Of a stretch of DNA of 64,000 nucleotides, positions 1 to 9,498 are shown in pieces. The notes under the pieces are model-generated. The model worked only from the letters and a program-made list of their open reading frames with translations. It was not told the DNA's origin and did no database searches. Position 1 is the first letter of the stretch. The number at the start of each line of letters is the position of its first letter. Made by a program: the position numbers and the translations under genes. Origin of the DNA: JAJVHZ01 sp041395385 (GTDB lineage: Bacteria > Pseudomonadota > Gammaproteobacteria > JAJPIJ01); contig JAWLAN010000014.1 of assembly GCA_041395385.1 (NCBI GenBank), positions 1 through 64,000 of the forward strand. Direction: 5' to 3'.

Positions 1-2
1 TC

Positions 3-218
3 AAGCAGGCCATGCTGACCAAGACCCTGGATGACCTCGTCACGAAGGTCGAGCTGGCGAAGCCTGCCGAACCGGTCGTACCGCCACCGGACCCGCTGAC
101 GGTGGAGCACTTCGATGAGCAGGGTCGTCCCATACCGCCGCCTGCGTCGACCGCTCCGGCAGCGGAGCCGCTGCCGGAGCGGTCGCCGGCGATGCCGGAG
201 TCGCCGGACGCGCCGTAG
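3..218 (+). CDS. C-terminal end of an unidentified protein (5' end outside window)
   Basis: The reading frame is open from the first bases of the window to a TAG at 216-218, so this is the 3' end of a gene that starts upstream. An in-frame ATG at 12 exists, but nothing shows that it is the true start. The visible 72 residues begin with a short helical, charged stretch (TKTLDDLVTKVELAKP) and continue into a proline- and alanine-rich tail (VVPPPDPL, PIPPPAS). Such a tail is typical of a disordered C-terminus. It abuts the stop codon of the convergent GGDEF-EAL gene with no spacing. I do not recognise the family. Confidence 0.5.
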   Translation, partial: KQAMLTKTLDDLVTKVELAKPAEPVVPPPDPLTVEHFDEQGRPIPPPASTAPAAEPLPERSPAMPESPDAP

Positions 219-2384
219 TCAGATCGAGGCGACCGCCTTCAGCGCAGGCTGAAGGCGGTCCTGCAACCATGCCGCGAACTGCTGCGGCGGCAGTGGAGGG
301 CTGTAATAGTACCCTTGCACTTCGTCGCACTGCAGCTCGCGCAGCAGACGTACCTGCTTCTCGGTTTCCACGCCCTCGGCAACCACGCTCAGGCCGAGAC
401 TGTGCGCCAGGGCGATGATGCCAGCGACGATGGCGCTGTCGGCGTGGCTGTTGGCCGACTCCATGATGAAGGAACGATCGATCTTCAGGGCGTTGATGGG
501 GAATCGCTTCAGGTAGCTGAGCGAGGAGTAACCGGTCCCGAAATCGTCGATCGACAGCCACAGTCCGAGCGCGCGTAGCTTCTGCATCAGGCGGATGCTC
601 GCCTCACCCTCCTCCATCAACAGGCTCTCGGTCAACTCGAGCTCGACCAGGGCCGGATCGATGCCGGTGCCGGTGAGCGCGTTGGCGACGATCAGATGCA
701 GGCCGCTGTTGCGAAACTGCGCGGAGGAGACGTTGATCGCCACCCGCAGTGGCGGCAGGCCGGCCTGTCGCCACTCCTGCACCTGCCGGCATGCCTCGAA
801 CATGATCCACTCGCTGATCGGCACGATGAGCCCGGTCTCCTCGGCAATCGGGATGAACGTCGCGGGCGAGATCAACCCTTTCTCCGGATGGCGCCAGCGC
901 AGCAGTGCCTCCATGCCGTCGGGCATCTCGTCGCTGGTTCGCACCTTCGGCTGGTAGTGTAGCTCGAACTGGCCCGCAACCAGCGCCCGGCGCAAGTCGC
1001 TCTCGAGCTGGAATCTGTCGGTCACGCGGCGACTGATGGCCGCGGAGCTGAAGGCCCATTGGTTGCGTCCGAGGCTCTTGGCGTGGTGGAGCGCGGTGTC
1101 GGCCTGCTGGAGGAGCATGTCGGCGTCGGACGCATCGGCGGGGAAGCCGCTGATGCCGATACTGGCGTTCACGGAAACCTCGTTCTCGCCCGCTGAGAAC
1201 GGCAGCGCCAGCGACTCGGCAAGCTTGCGCGCGAGCGCCGCCGCGTCCTCCAGCTCCTTGAGCTGGGTGAGCACGACCGTGAACTCGTCTCCGCCGGTGC
1301 GCGCGAGCAGGTCGCCGTCGGGCTGCAGCTCCTCGCCGACGCGTCCCATCGCGCTGCAGGGCCGAATGCAGGTGCCGAGGCGCGAGGCGACGACCTTCAG
1401 CAGGGCGTCCCCGGCGCCGTGACCGAGGGTGTCGTTGACGCGGGAGAAGTTGTCGAGATCGATCGCCATGACGACGACCACGCCGAGGTTGCGCCGCGCG
1501 TGGGCGATGGACTCGGTGAGATAGCGGTGCATGAGCTGGCGGTTGGGCAGCCCGGTGGTGGCGTCGAAGTTGGCGATCTTCAGCACCTTTCTTTCCATGT
1601 TGCGCCGCTCGGTGATGTCCTGCAGCGTCGCGGAGACCGCCAGTCCCGCCGGCGTGCGAACGATCTCGCCCTCCTGATACATGATGCGCACCGTCTTGTC
1701 ACGACGGACGATGCGGTGCTCGAGACTGTAGCCCATGCCGGTCTTCACGGCGCTGCGCAGTTCGCCGGCGAAATGCACGCGATCGCGCGGGTGGATGAAA
1801 CGGAGCAGGTCGCGATTGGTCGCGACGCTGCCGTCGGCTGGAATGCCGAACAGCCGGTAGACCTGCGGCGAGCAGTAGACGCGTCCGGATTCCAGTTCCC
1901 ACTCGAAGTGGCCGAGGCGGGCGATGCGCTGGGCGTTGGCGAGGCGCGCCTCGCTGGCCCGCAGCTCGTCGGCGGTGCTCTTGGCACGCAGGATGTAGCG
2001 GACGCGATGCGCGACCAGCGGATAGTTGATGGGCTTGGTCATGAAATCCGTGGCCCCCCCCTCGTAGGCGCGATCGATGGAGCCGACGTCGTCGAGCCCC
2101 GTCATCATCACGACCGGCACGTGTCGCGTGGCGCGCTCCGCGCGCAGCGCCGCGCAGGCCTCGAACCCGTCCATCTCGGGCATCACCACGTCCATCAGCA
2201 CGATGTCCGGCGTCTGGGCGCGCGCCTGCTCGAGCGCCTCACGGCCGTTGCCCGCTTCATCGACGGCGAATCCCGCGCTCTCGAGCGCCTCGCGCGCGAG
2301 CGCGCGCGCCGTGACGTCGTCGTCGACCATGAGGATCAGCGGCGGACGGGCCTTAGGGTTGTCCATATCGAATCTGCTGTTCAT
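219..2384 (-). CDS. Response regulator with PAS, GGDEF and EAL domains (c-di-GMP turnover)
   Basis: The order of domains in 721 residues is: receiver (about 15-130, acidic pair D21/D22, phosphoacceptor D65 in LMDVVMP, K117), PAS (about 145-260), diguanylate cyclase (about 268-445, intact GGDEF at 364-368) and phosphodiesterase EAL (about 455-710). The EAL part keeps EALLR (492-496), NVSSAQF, ELELTES, DDFGTGYSS, LKIDRSF and AEGVET, so both catalytic halves look intact. The product-inhibition I-site (RxxD, five residues before GGDEF) is absent: P355 stands where Arg is expected. It is cytoplasmic, as no membrane segment is seen. It lies 44 bp downstream of a hybrid kinase whose Hpt domain is a plausible phosphodonor. 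The start is the ATG at 2384, preceded by GGAGCG. Confidence 0.93.
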   Translation of the reverse strand: MNSRFDMDNPKARPPLILMVDDDVTARALAREALESAGFAVDEAGNGREALEQARAQTPDIVLMDVVMPEMDGFEACAALRAERATRHVPVVMMTGLDDVGSIDRAYEGGATDFMTKPINYPLVAHRVRYILRAKSTADELRASEARLANAQRIARLGHFEWELESGRVYCSPQVYRLFGIPADGSVATNRDLLRFIHPRDRVHFAGELRSAVKTGMGYSLEHRIVRRDKTVRIMYQEGEIVRTPAGLAVSATLQDITERRNMERKVLKIANFDATTGLPNRQLMHRYLTESIAHARRNLGVVVVMAIDLDNFSRVNDTLGHGAGDALLKVVASRLGTCIRPCSAMGRVGEELQPDGDLLARTGGDEFTVVLTQLKELEDAAALARKLAESLALPFSAGENEVSVNASIGISGFPADASDADMLLQQADTALHHAKSLGRNQWAFSSAAISRRVTDRFQLESDLRRALVAGQFELHYQPKVRTSDEMPDGMEALLRWRHPEKGLISPATFIPIAEETGLIVPISEWIMFEACRQVQEWRQAGLPPLRVAINVSSAQFRNSGLHLIVANALTGTGIDPALVELELTESLLMEEGEASIRLMQKLRALGLWLSIDDFGTGYSSLSYLKRFPINALKIDRSFIMESANSHADSAIVAGIIALAHSLGLSVVAEGVETEKQVRLLRELQCDEVQGYYYSPPLPPQQFAAWLQDRLQPALKAVASI

Positions 2385-2428
2385 TGCGTTGCGCTCCGCG
2401 GAAGAGATCCTGGCAAAAGTGGCCGCTC

Positions 2429-4807
2429 TCAGGCCGCCTGGCGGGATGCCTGCCTCAACAACGCATCGCAGGCGGCCTTGAACTCGAACTCGAGCACGTC
2501 CAGCTCGGCCCGGATGCCGTCGAGCTTCCCGTCGCGGCCCATCGCCTCCAGACTCCGGCAGACCGCAGCGAGCCTGGTCGCACCAATATTGGCGCTGCTG
2601 GACTTCAGCGAGTGCGCGCCATTGCGCAGCGCCGGGGCATCACCGTTCGCGACCGCCTGCCGAATGGCGGCGAGCACCCCCGGAGAGTGGTCAATGAAGA
2701 GTTGGACGATCTTGGCCAGCAGGTCCGGGGCGCCCGGCTGCTGCAGCTCGCGAATGCGGCCGATGGCCTCCATGTCCAGAACGCCCGCGTCCGCGGGCAG
2801 CGGATGCTCGGCGCGGACTGCCTCCTTTGCAGCAGCCCCGACCGCTGGCCCGGCATCGCCCGTCGGCACGCGCGATTTCATCGGCAGCCAGCGCTGGAGG
2901 GCCGCCGAGAGCTCCGAGCGCCGCAGCGGCTTGGAGAGATAGTCGTCCATGCCGGCCTGCAGGCAGCGTTCCCGAGCACCCGGCAGCACGTCGGCCGTGA
3001 GTGCGATGATCGGCGGGCATTTCCCGCGGCCCTCGGTTCGGGCCCATTCGCGTATGCGCCGGGTCGCGGCATAGCCGTCGAGTATCGGCATCTGGCAATC
3101 CATCAGCACCAGGTCGTAAGGGTCGCGCGCCAGGTCCATCGGCCGGCTGGTGACGGCATCCGCCGCTTCCTTGCCGTCGCCCACCACGCGCACGCGGCAG
3201 CCGTAACCTTCGAGGAGAGTGACGATGACCTCCTGGTTGACCGGGTTGTCCTCGGCGACCAGTACGTGCGCGGCATAGTGCGCCTCCTCGGCGCTGGATC
3301 GGGCGCCCACCGGCGCAGTCACGATGCGGCCGGCGCGTCCCAACACGCGCAGCAGGCATTTCTGCAGATCGAGCTGGCGAACTGGCTTCTCGATGTACGC
3401 GTCGACGCCAGCGGTCAGCCATTCACCGGTGTCCTCGAGATTCGCCACGGCGGTCAGCATGATGATGCGGATGTCGGCGATGGCGGGTGTCGCCCTGATG
3501 ACGCGCACCAGATCGACGGCGGCGATGCCCGGCGCGGAGTGATCGAGGATCGCCGCGTCGAACGGCTGGCCGGAGGCCTTCGCCTGTTGCAGGACCTCAA
3601 GGACCTGGTCACCGTTCGTGACCGCGAGCCCCTTCATGCCCCAGGCCACGAACTGCATGCGCATGGCCTCGCGCGAGCCGCGATTGTCGTCGAGGATCAG
3701 CATCCGCGCGCCCTGCAGGGCCTGGATGTCCTCGCTACAGACGACCTCCTGGTTGCGGGCCTTGGGCAGGCTGAGCGTCGACGAGAAGGTGGAGCCTTTT
3801 CCCGGCGCGCTCTTGGCGCCGATCTCCCCCCCCATGAGCCTGACGATCTGGGCGCAGATCGCCAGCCCCAGTCCGGTGCCGCCGAACTGCCGCGTGGTCG
3901 AAGAGTCTGCCTGCGAGAACGCCGTGAACAACCTGGGCATCGCCTCCGGGCTGATCCCGATGCCGGTGTCACTGACCTCCAGGCACAGGCTAACGGTATC
4001 GAGCTCGTCGCGAAGCGGCACGACGCGGGTGACCACCTCGCCGGCGGCGGTGAATTTCACCGCGTTGCCGACCAGGTTCACCAGCACCTGCCGCAGGCGG
4101 AAGGCATCCCCCCGCAGGGTCGTGCACAGGTCGGGCGGGCACACCGTCGTCAACGCCAGGCCCTTGCGGTGCGCCTGCTCGGCAAACATGTCGTTGACGT
4201 CCTCGATCAGGCGCCGAAGGTCGAATACCGACTCGTTCAGCTCGAGCCTGCCGGCCTCGATCTTCGATAGGTCCAGCACGTCGTTGATCAGCGCCAGCAG
4301 CTGCTCGCCGCAACGATTGATCGTCTCGGCGAGGTGGCGCTGTTTGCGGTTCAGATCGGTGGCGAGCAGCAGCTCGGTCATGCCCATCACGCCGTTCATG
4401 GGCGTGCGGATCTCATGGCTCATGTTGGCCAGAAATTCCGACTTCACCTGCAGGGCGCGCTCCGCGGCCCGTATGGCGCCGCCGAGCTCCTGTTCGGTGC
4501 GCTGATGCGAGCGCACCAGCACGTCCAGGTCGTGCCGTGCCGCCGTGAACTTGCGCTGCGCGGCCTCCAGCGACCGGCTCAAGTCGTCAAGCTCACGCTC
4601 GCGCCGGGCGCCCTGCGCGAGCAGGTGCAGTGTGCAGACAGTCAGGCCGACGACCAGCAGCACGAGCGGCATGCTGAGCTGCGACTGCTGGCTCCAGAGG
4701 ATCGCGGAGACCACGGCGACCACCGCCGTGGCCGCCAATGCCAGCCGCCAGCCGGGGCCGGCCGATCCGACCGACTCTTCGGCGCCTCTGCCTTGATCGA
4801 TATTCAT
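2429..4807 (-). CDS. Hybrid sensor histidine kinase, BarA-like (HisKA-HATPase-REC-REC-Hpt)
   Basis: I place the start at the ATG of MNIDQGRG (4807), giving 792 residues. The frame is open further upstream, but that stretch lacks membrane-protein character. Two hydrophobic segments (WRLALAATAVVAVVSAIL and MPLVLLVVGLTVCTLHLL) enclose only a few residues, so the sensor loop is minimal. Then come a coiled coil, the H-box SHEIRTPMNG, an HATPase domain with DTGIGI and GGTGLGLAI, a first receiver with AAILDHSAPG, a second receiver with LMDCQMP, and a C-terminal Hpt domain with AHSLKSSSANIG. This is the tripartite phosphorelay layout of BarA/EvgS-type kinases. It ends 44 bp before the GGDEF-EAL response regulator, so the two are probably co-transcribed partners. 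Confidence 0.92.
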   Translation of the reverse strand: MNIDQGRGAEESVGSAGPGWRLALAATAVVAVVSAILWSQQSQLSMPLVLLVVGLTVCTLHLLAQGARRERELDDLSRSLEAAQRKFTAARHDLDVLVRSHQRTEQELGGAIRAAERALQVKSEFLANMSHEIRTPMNGVMGMTELLLATDLNRKQRHLAETINRCGEQLLALINDVLDLSKIEAGRLELNESVFDLRRLIEDVNDMFAEQAHRKGLALTTVCPPDLCTTLRGDAFRLRQVLVNLVGNAVKFTAAGEVVTRVVPLRDELDTVSLCLEVSDTGIGISPEAMPRLFTAFSQADSSTTRQFGGTGLGLAICAQIVRLMGGEIGAKSAPGKGSTFSSTLSLPKARNQEVVCSEDIQALQGARMLILDDNRGSREAMRMQFVAWGMKGLAVTNGDQVLEVLQQAKASGQPFDAAILDHSAPGIAAVDLVRVIRATPAIADIRIIMLTAVANLEDTGEWLTAGVDAYIEKPVRQLDLQKCLLRVLGRAGRIVTAPVGARSSAEEAHYAAHVLVAEDNPVNQEVIVTLLEGYGCRVRVVGDGKEAADAVTSRPMDLARDPYDLVLMDCQMPILDGYAATRRIREWARTEGRGKCPPIIALTADVLPGARERCLQAGMDDYLSKPLRRSELSAALQRWLPMKSRVPTGDAGPAVGAAAKEAVRAEHPLPADAGVLDMEAIGRIRELQQPGAPDLLAKIVQLFIDHSPGVLAAIRQAVANGDAPALRNGAHSLKSSSANIGATRLAAVCRSLEAMGRDGKLDGIRAELDVLEFEFKAACDALLRQASRQAA

Positions 4808-4965
4808 CGGGTCGTCCGGCCTCGCTCCGCTCCGGCCTGGGGCTCGCCGCCCGTCATGGGAGCTGGAGCCGCAGAAGCTCGGGCCCGCGCCCGGGGCGTC
4901 TCGGAGTTGGTCGGATTCATCGAGCGCTGTTCCATGCGGGAGTGCTGCCGCGCAACGCCTGGGCC

Positions 4966-5520
4966 TCAGTGCCGGTGCCGGCTGACGCTCATTGCCGGCA
5001 AGGCGTCCGTCGCGGCCAACAGAAGTCGATAGGCGTATCGGCTGCCGGTATCCTGCCACTGATCGTAGACACGGAAGAGGTCGACCATGATCTCGTCCTC
5101 GTCGAGCGTGCGCATGACCTGCAGCACATCCATGAGCTCGACGAACTGGTCCGCCAGCCGCCGGAAGATCGGGTTTGCGGTACGGCGCGCGGCCTCTTCG
5201 AACGCATAACGGCCGGTGTCGACGAAGTGACGCACGGGCAGCCCCTGGGCGAGCGCCTGGTCCGGCATCAGACCGGCGATCACCAGACAGCGGTCGCCGG
5301 CGTCGATGAGCCCCTCGGTGGTCAGCGTCTCCGATGCGCCGCCCGCGCTCAGCGCCGGAGGTTCACCCGCCCCCTGTCCGCGGCGGGCGAAGCGCAGCAA
5401 CAGCATGACGAGGTAGCTTTCCAGGTCGTCATCCAGGCACGACTGCACCGATGCCTCCGCGGCGGTGACCAGGGCGCGCCAGTGGGCGGTGTCACGGGTA
5501 TGGAGGGCGAGCGAGCTCAT
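4966..5520 (-). CDS. Unidentified protein upstream of the hybrid kinase
   Basis: 184 residues, without signal peptide or membrane segment. The protein is rich in Asp/Glu and helical in character (LESYLVMLLLRFARRG, RRLADQFVELMDVLQVMRTLDEDEIMVDLFRVYDQW). No catalytic motif is apparent and I cannot name a family. Codon use and GC match the neighbours, so it looks like a real gene. It is transcribed in the same direction as the hybrid kinase 158 bp downstream and is divergent from glyQ. Involvement in the phosphorelay is possible from position only. Confidence 0.65.
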   Translation of the reverse strand: MSSLALHTRDTAHWRALVTAAEASVQSCLDDDLESYLVMLLLRFARRGQGAGEPPALSAGGASETLTTEGLIDAGDRCLVIAGLMPDQALAQGLPVRHFVDTGRYAFEEAARRTANPIFRRLADQFVELMDVLQVMRTLDEDEIMVDLFRVYDQWQDTGSRYAYRLLLAATDALPAMSVSRHRH

Positions 5521-5640
5521 GGTTCGAAACTCCTGTGGATACCGGTTTTTTATCGGCGGCGGGCGGCCTTACTTGAACGGGGCCGGGCCAATACCGCGGC
5601 GGCACCCGCCGCCATCGTGCTCCCGCCCGCAGCCACGGGG

Positions 5641-5646
5641 TATACT
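5641..5646 (+). promoter_or_regulatory. Candidate -10 element for glyQS
   Basis: TATACT lies 85 bp upstream of the glyQ GTG in the 210-bp divergent gap. No convincing -35 hexamer is seen at 16-18 bp upstream, so the call rests on the -10 box and position. Confidence 0.3.
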
Positions 5647-5730
5647 TTCGCTTCCGCAGCGCACAGCGTACGCCGTCGCCGCCGCTATCCAGCCTCATCA
5701 CTCGCGCGAAAAACAAGGCCAAAATAGATA

Positions 5731-6675
5731 GTGACCACTAACTTCGAAGCGTCTGCCCACGCGGCGCATGAAAGTTTTCAGGGGCTGATCCAGGTCCTGC
5801 AGACCTATTGGTCCGGACATGGGTGTGCGATCGAGCAGCCCTACGACATGGAGGTCGGGGCTGGCACCTTCCATCCCTCGACCTTCCTGCGCGCCGTCGG
5901 TCCGGAACCCTGGCGCGCGGCCTACGTGCAACCCTCGCGACGCCCGACCGATGGCCGCTACGGCGACAATCCCAACCGCCTGCAGCGCTACTTTCAATTC
6001 CAGGTGAACCTCAAGCCCTCTCCCCTGAACCTGCAGGAGCTCTACCTGCAGTCGCTGCGGGTGATCGGCATCGATCCGCTGGTGCACGACATCCGCTTCG
6101 TGGAGGACAACTGGGAGTCGCCGACACTCGGCGCCTGGGGCCTGGGCTGGGAGGTCTGGCTCAACGGCATGGAGATCAGCCAGTTCACCTATTTCCAGCA
6201 GGTCGGCGGACTGAACTGCGATCCTGTGGCCGGGGAGCTCACCTATGGCCTGGAGCGCATCGCCATGTACCTGCAGGGCGTGGACAGCGTCTTCGACCTG
6301 GTCTGGGTGCGTGGTTCACAGGGCGTGATCACCTATGGCGACGTCTATCACCAGAACGAGGTCGAGCAGTCGGCCTACAACTTCGAGCATGCCGACACCG
6401 CCTCGCTGTTCGAGTGGTTCAACGTCTGCGAGCGCGAGTCACAACGCCTCATCGACAAGCAGCTGCCGCTGCCCGCCTACGAACAGGTGCTCAAGGCCTC
6501 GCACACCTTCAACCTGCTTGACGCCAGGCGCGCGATCTCGGTCACCGAACGGCAGCGCTACATCCTGCGCGTGCGCACCCTCGCGCGCGGCTGCGCGGAG
6601 GCCTATCTGGCGCGCCGCGAGGCGATGGGATTCCCGCTGCTGAAGGACTCCTCCCGCCCGGGCACCGGGGCGTAA
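5731..6675 (+). CDS. glyQ: Glycyl-tRNA synthetase alpha subunit
   Basis: Catalytic subunit of the bacterial alpha2beta2 glycyl-tRNA synthetase, which activates glycine with ATP and charges tRNA-Gly. The 314 residues are the normal length. The hallmark blocks are present: FQGLIQVLQTYWSGHGCAI, EVGAGTFHPSTFLR, YVQPSRRPTDGRYGDNPNRL, FVEDNWESPTLGAWGLGWEVW and GLERIAMYLQ. The start is a GTG. glyS follows after 51 bp, so the two form an operon. Confidence 0.98.
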   Translation: MTTNFEASAHAAHESFQGLIQVLQTYWSGHGCAIEQPYDMEVGAGTFHPSTFLRAVGPEPWRAAYVQPSRRPTDGRYGDNPNRLQRYFQFQVNLKPSPLNLQELYLQSLRVIGIDPLVHDIRFVEDNWESPTLGAWGLGWEVWLNGMEISQFTYFQQVGGLNCDPVAGELTYGLERIAMYLQGVDSVFDLVWVRGSQGVITYGDVYHQNEVEQSAYNFEHADTASLFEWFNVCERESQRLIDKQLPLPAYEQVLKASHTFNLLDARRAISVTERQRYILRVRTLARGCAEAYLARREAMGFPLLKDSSRPGTGA

Positions 6676-6726
6676 TCCGCGGCGAACGATCCGCCGCCTC
6701 CATCAACAGCGCCTCCGGGTACGGAC

Positions 6727-8805
6727 ATGGCTGAAAAAGACGATCTGCTCATCGAACTGGGTACCGAAGAACTGCCGCCACGGGCGCTGCTGACGCTGGC
6801 GCGCGCGCTGGCCTCCGGCGTCACCGGCGGCCTGGCCGCCGCGGGCCTGACGCATGAGGAGGCAAGAATCTACGCCACCCCGCGACGGCTCGCCGTGCTG
6901 CTCCGGCAACTGGACCGCGCACAACCGGACCGCGTCGTGCAGCGCCGTGGCCCGGCCGCCGCCGCCGCTTACGACAGGAACGGCAACCCGACGCCGGCAG
7001 CCATCGGATTCGCGCAATCCTGCGGCGTTACGGTCGATCAGCTGGCCCGGATCAAGACGGACAAGGGCGAGTGGCTGGGCTACCAGATGCAGGAGCGCGG
7101 CAAGGCGGTGAGCGAGCTGGTCCCGGGCATCCTGCACGCCGCCCTGGAAAAGCTGCCGATACCGAAGCGCATGCGCTGGGGCGGCGGCAAGTCGGAGTTC
7201 GTGCGTCCGGTGCACTGGGTGGTGCTGCTGTTCGGCAGCGAGGTCATCGACGCCGAGGTGCTGGGCGTGCGCAGCAACCGCTACACCCAGGGCCACCGTT
7301 TTCACCACCCCGCGCCGATCGAGTTAAGCCACCCGCGTGACTACGAGCAGGCGCTGCTGACGCGGGGATACGTGATTGCCGATTTCGACGCGCGCCAGGC
7401 CCGCATACGCGAACAGGTGGCCGCGGCGGCGGCGCGGGAGCACGCCCAAGTGCACATGGACGCCGATCTCCTCGAGGAGGTCACGGCCCTGTGCGAGTGG
7501 CCGGTCGCGATCACCGGAGGATTCGAAGCGCGCTTCCTCGCGCTGCCCGCCGAGGTGCTGATCGCCACGATGCAGGAGCACCAGCGCTATTTCCCGCTGT
7601 GGGAGCGCGCCGGGAAGCTGCTGCCCCGATTCGTCACCGTCGCCAACATCGAGAGCAGCCGGCCGCTCGCCGTGCAGCAGGGCAACGAACGCGTCATCCG
7701 GCCGCGCCTTGCCGATGCGGAGTTCTTCTGGAACCAGGACCGCGCCCAGCCGCTGGCCGCGCGCGTAGATGCCCTCGCGTCGGTGGTATTCCAGAAGGAC
7801 CTGGGTACGCTGCGCGAGAAGACGCAGCGTGTCGCAGCGCTCGCGACCGAGATTGCCGCCCTGATAGGCGGAAATCTCGAGTGGGCGCATCGCGCCGCCA
7901 TGCTGTCGCGCTGCGACCTGCTCACCCACATGGTCGGCGAGTTCCCGGAGCTGCAGGGATTGATGGGCCGTTACTACGCCACCCACGACGGCGAGCCCGG
8001 GGAGGTGGCGCACGCGCTGGAGGAGATGTACCGCCCGCGCCAGGCCGGCGGCGAGCTGCCCTCGACCAGCACCGGCGCGGCGCTGGCGATCGCGGACAAG
8101 ATCGACACATTGGTCGGGATATTCGGAATCGGCCAGCCGCCCACGGGCGAGAAAGACCCTTACGCGCTGCGGCGCGCGGCGCTCGGCGTGCTGCGCATCC
8201 TCATCGAGCAGCGCCTGGACCTCGATCTGGAAGACCTCCTGCGGCTGGCGGCACGCCAGTACGCCGGCAAATTCGACAATCACGAACGGCTGGTCGCCGA
8301 TGTAATGGCTTTCCTGCTCGAGCGCCTGCGCGGCTATTACCTCGACAACGGGACCCGCCCCGATATCTATGAGGCCGTGTTCGCGACCCGGCCGACCCGG
8401 CCGCTGGACTTCGGCGCCCGCCTGCGCGCGGTAAGCGCCTTCAGCCACCTGCCGGCCGCGGAAAGTCTTGCGGCCGCCAACAAGCGCATCGCCAACATCC
8501 TGAAGAAGACCGAGGAGGCAATCCCGGGGCGCGTCACGCCCAGCCTGCTGGTGGAGCCCGCCGAGCAGGCCCTGGATCAGGAGTTGCGGCGCACCACGGG
8601 GGTCGTCGCGCCGCTGCTGTCGGAGCGTGATTACGCCGAGGCCATGGCGGTGATGGCCGGATTGAAGGAGCCGGTGGACGCATTCTTCGACCATGTGATG
8701 GTCATGTGCGACGACACCGAGCTGCGCGGCAACCGGCTGGCAATGCTGCAGGAGTTGCGTACACTGTTTCTGAAGGTGGCCGACATCTCGAGACTGCAGG
8801 GCTGA
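6727..8805 (+). CDS. glyS: Glycyl-tRNA synthetase beta subunit
   Basis: Partner of GlyQ needed for tRNA-Gly recognition and aminoacylation. The 692 residues match the usual length. The sequence opens with the typical LLIELGTEELPP, contains IYATPRRLAVLL and KRMRWG.G..EFVRPVHWV, an HD-type middle region (LLTHMVGEFPELQGLMGRYYA), and the C-terminal anticodon-binding part ending VADISRLQG. It begins 51 bp after glyQ. Confidence 0.98.
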   Translation: MAEKDDLLIELGTEELPPRALLTLARALASGVTGGLAAAGLTHEEARIYATPRRLAVLLRQLDRAQPDRVVQRRGPAAAAAYDRNGNPTPAAIGFAQSCGVTVDQLARIKTDKGEWLGYQMQERGKAVSELVPGILHAALEKLPIPKRMRWGGGKSEFVRPVHWVVLLFGSEVIDAEVLGVRSNRYTQGHRFHHPAPIELSHPRDYEQALLTRGYVIADFDARQARIREQVAAAAAREHAQVHMDADLLEEVTALCEWPVAITGGFEARFLALPAEVLIATMQEHQRYFPLWERAGKLLPRFVTVANIESSRPLAVQQGNERVIRPRLADAEFFWNQDRAQPLAARVDALASVVFQKDLGTLREKTQRVAALATEIAALIGGNLEWAHRAAMLSRCDLLTHMVGEFPELQGLMGRYYATHDGEPGEVAHALEEMYRPRQAGGELPSTSTGAALAIADKIDTLVGIFGIGQPPTGEKDPYALRRAALGVLRILIEQRLDLDLEDLLRLAARQYAGKFDNHERLVADVMAFLLERLRGYYLDNGTRPDIYEAVFATRPTRPLDFGARLRAVSAFSHLPAAESLAAANKRIANILKKTEEAIPGRVTPSLLVEPAEQALDQELRRTTGVVAPLLSERDYAEAMAVMAGLKEPVDAFFDHVMVMCDDTELRGNRLAMLQELRTLFLKVADISRLQG

Positions 8806-8919
8806 AACCGATGAACGCCGTTCGCGTGGCCCCGCCCCGCCTCTCGCCGTCCTGCCATCCCCGGACGTCGTTGCCGACGCTGCCCGCGACGGCGTTGACC
8901 TGAGGCCCAATCCTCGACG

Positions 8920-9468
8920 ATGCGGCTGCTCATCCTCGACCGCGATGGCGTGATCAACCAGGACTCCGATGATTACATCAAGTCACCGGAGGAATGGCAC
9001 GCGATCCCAGGTAGCCTGGAGGCCATCGCACGCGCCTCGCGCGCCGGTTGCCGTGTCGTCGTCGCCAGCAATCAGTCCGGAATCGGTCGCGGGCTTTACA
9101 CCATGGACACGCTCAATCAGATCCACCAGAAGATGCTGCGGGAGGTCGCGGCGGCGGGCGGCACCATCGAGGCCATCTTCTTCTGTCCCCATTTGCCCGA
9201 GGACAACTGCCACTGCCGCAAGCCCCGACCCGGGATGTACGAGGAGATCGGCCGCCGCCTGCGCACCTCATTGGAGAACGTGCCGATCGTGGTGGACCGG
9301 CTCAGCGACATCAAGGCCGCGCGGGCCGTGGGGGCCAAGCCCTACCTGGTGCTGACCGGCCGCGGCCAGCAGGCCTTGAGGGAGGCCGACGGCCTTTACA
9401 CCGGGCCGGCATACGCGGATCTGAACGCCGTGGTGGAGAAGCTGTTCACCACCGGCTGGCTCGACTAG
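8920..9468 (+). CDS. gmhB: D-glycero-beta-D-manno-heptose-1,7-bisphosphate 7-phosphatase
   Basis: HAD-superfamily phosphatase that removes the 7-phosphate of heptose bisphosphate on the way to ADP-heptose for LPS inner core. The DxD motif is in LDRDGVIN near the N-terminus. The zinc-binding loop that marks GmhB is present as FFCPHLPEDNCHCRKPRPGM, and the C-terminal acidic motif is VVDRLSDIKAA. That last motif reads VDR rather than the more usual GDR/GDS. The 182 residues are a normal length. Its position after glyS and before an acyltransferase is a recurrent gammaproteobacterial arrangement. Confidence 0.95.
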   Translation: MRLLILDRDGVINQDSDDYIKSPEEWHAIPGSLEAIARASRAGCRVVVASNQSGIGRGLYTMDTLNQIHQKMLREVAAAGGTIEAIFFCPHLPEDNCHCRKPRPGMYEEIGRRLRTSLENVPIVVDRLSDIKAARAVGAKPYLVLTGRGQQALREADGLYTGPAYADLNAVVEKLFTTGWLD

Positions 9469-9498
9469 GACGCATCCCGCCCATCCTTGCCACCGGTC

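Noticed and set aside
2384..4270. Long plus-strand frame opposite the hybrid kinase
   Set aside because: It is a shadow of the high-GC kinase coding strand: Arg/His/Gly-rich with no domain.
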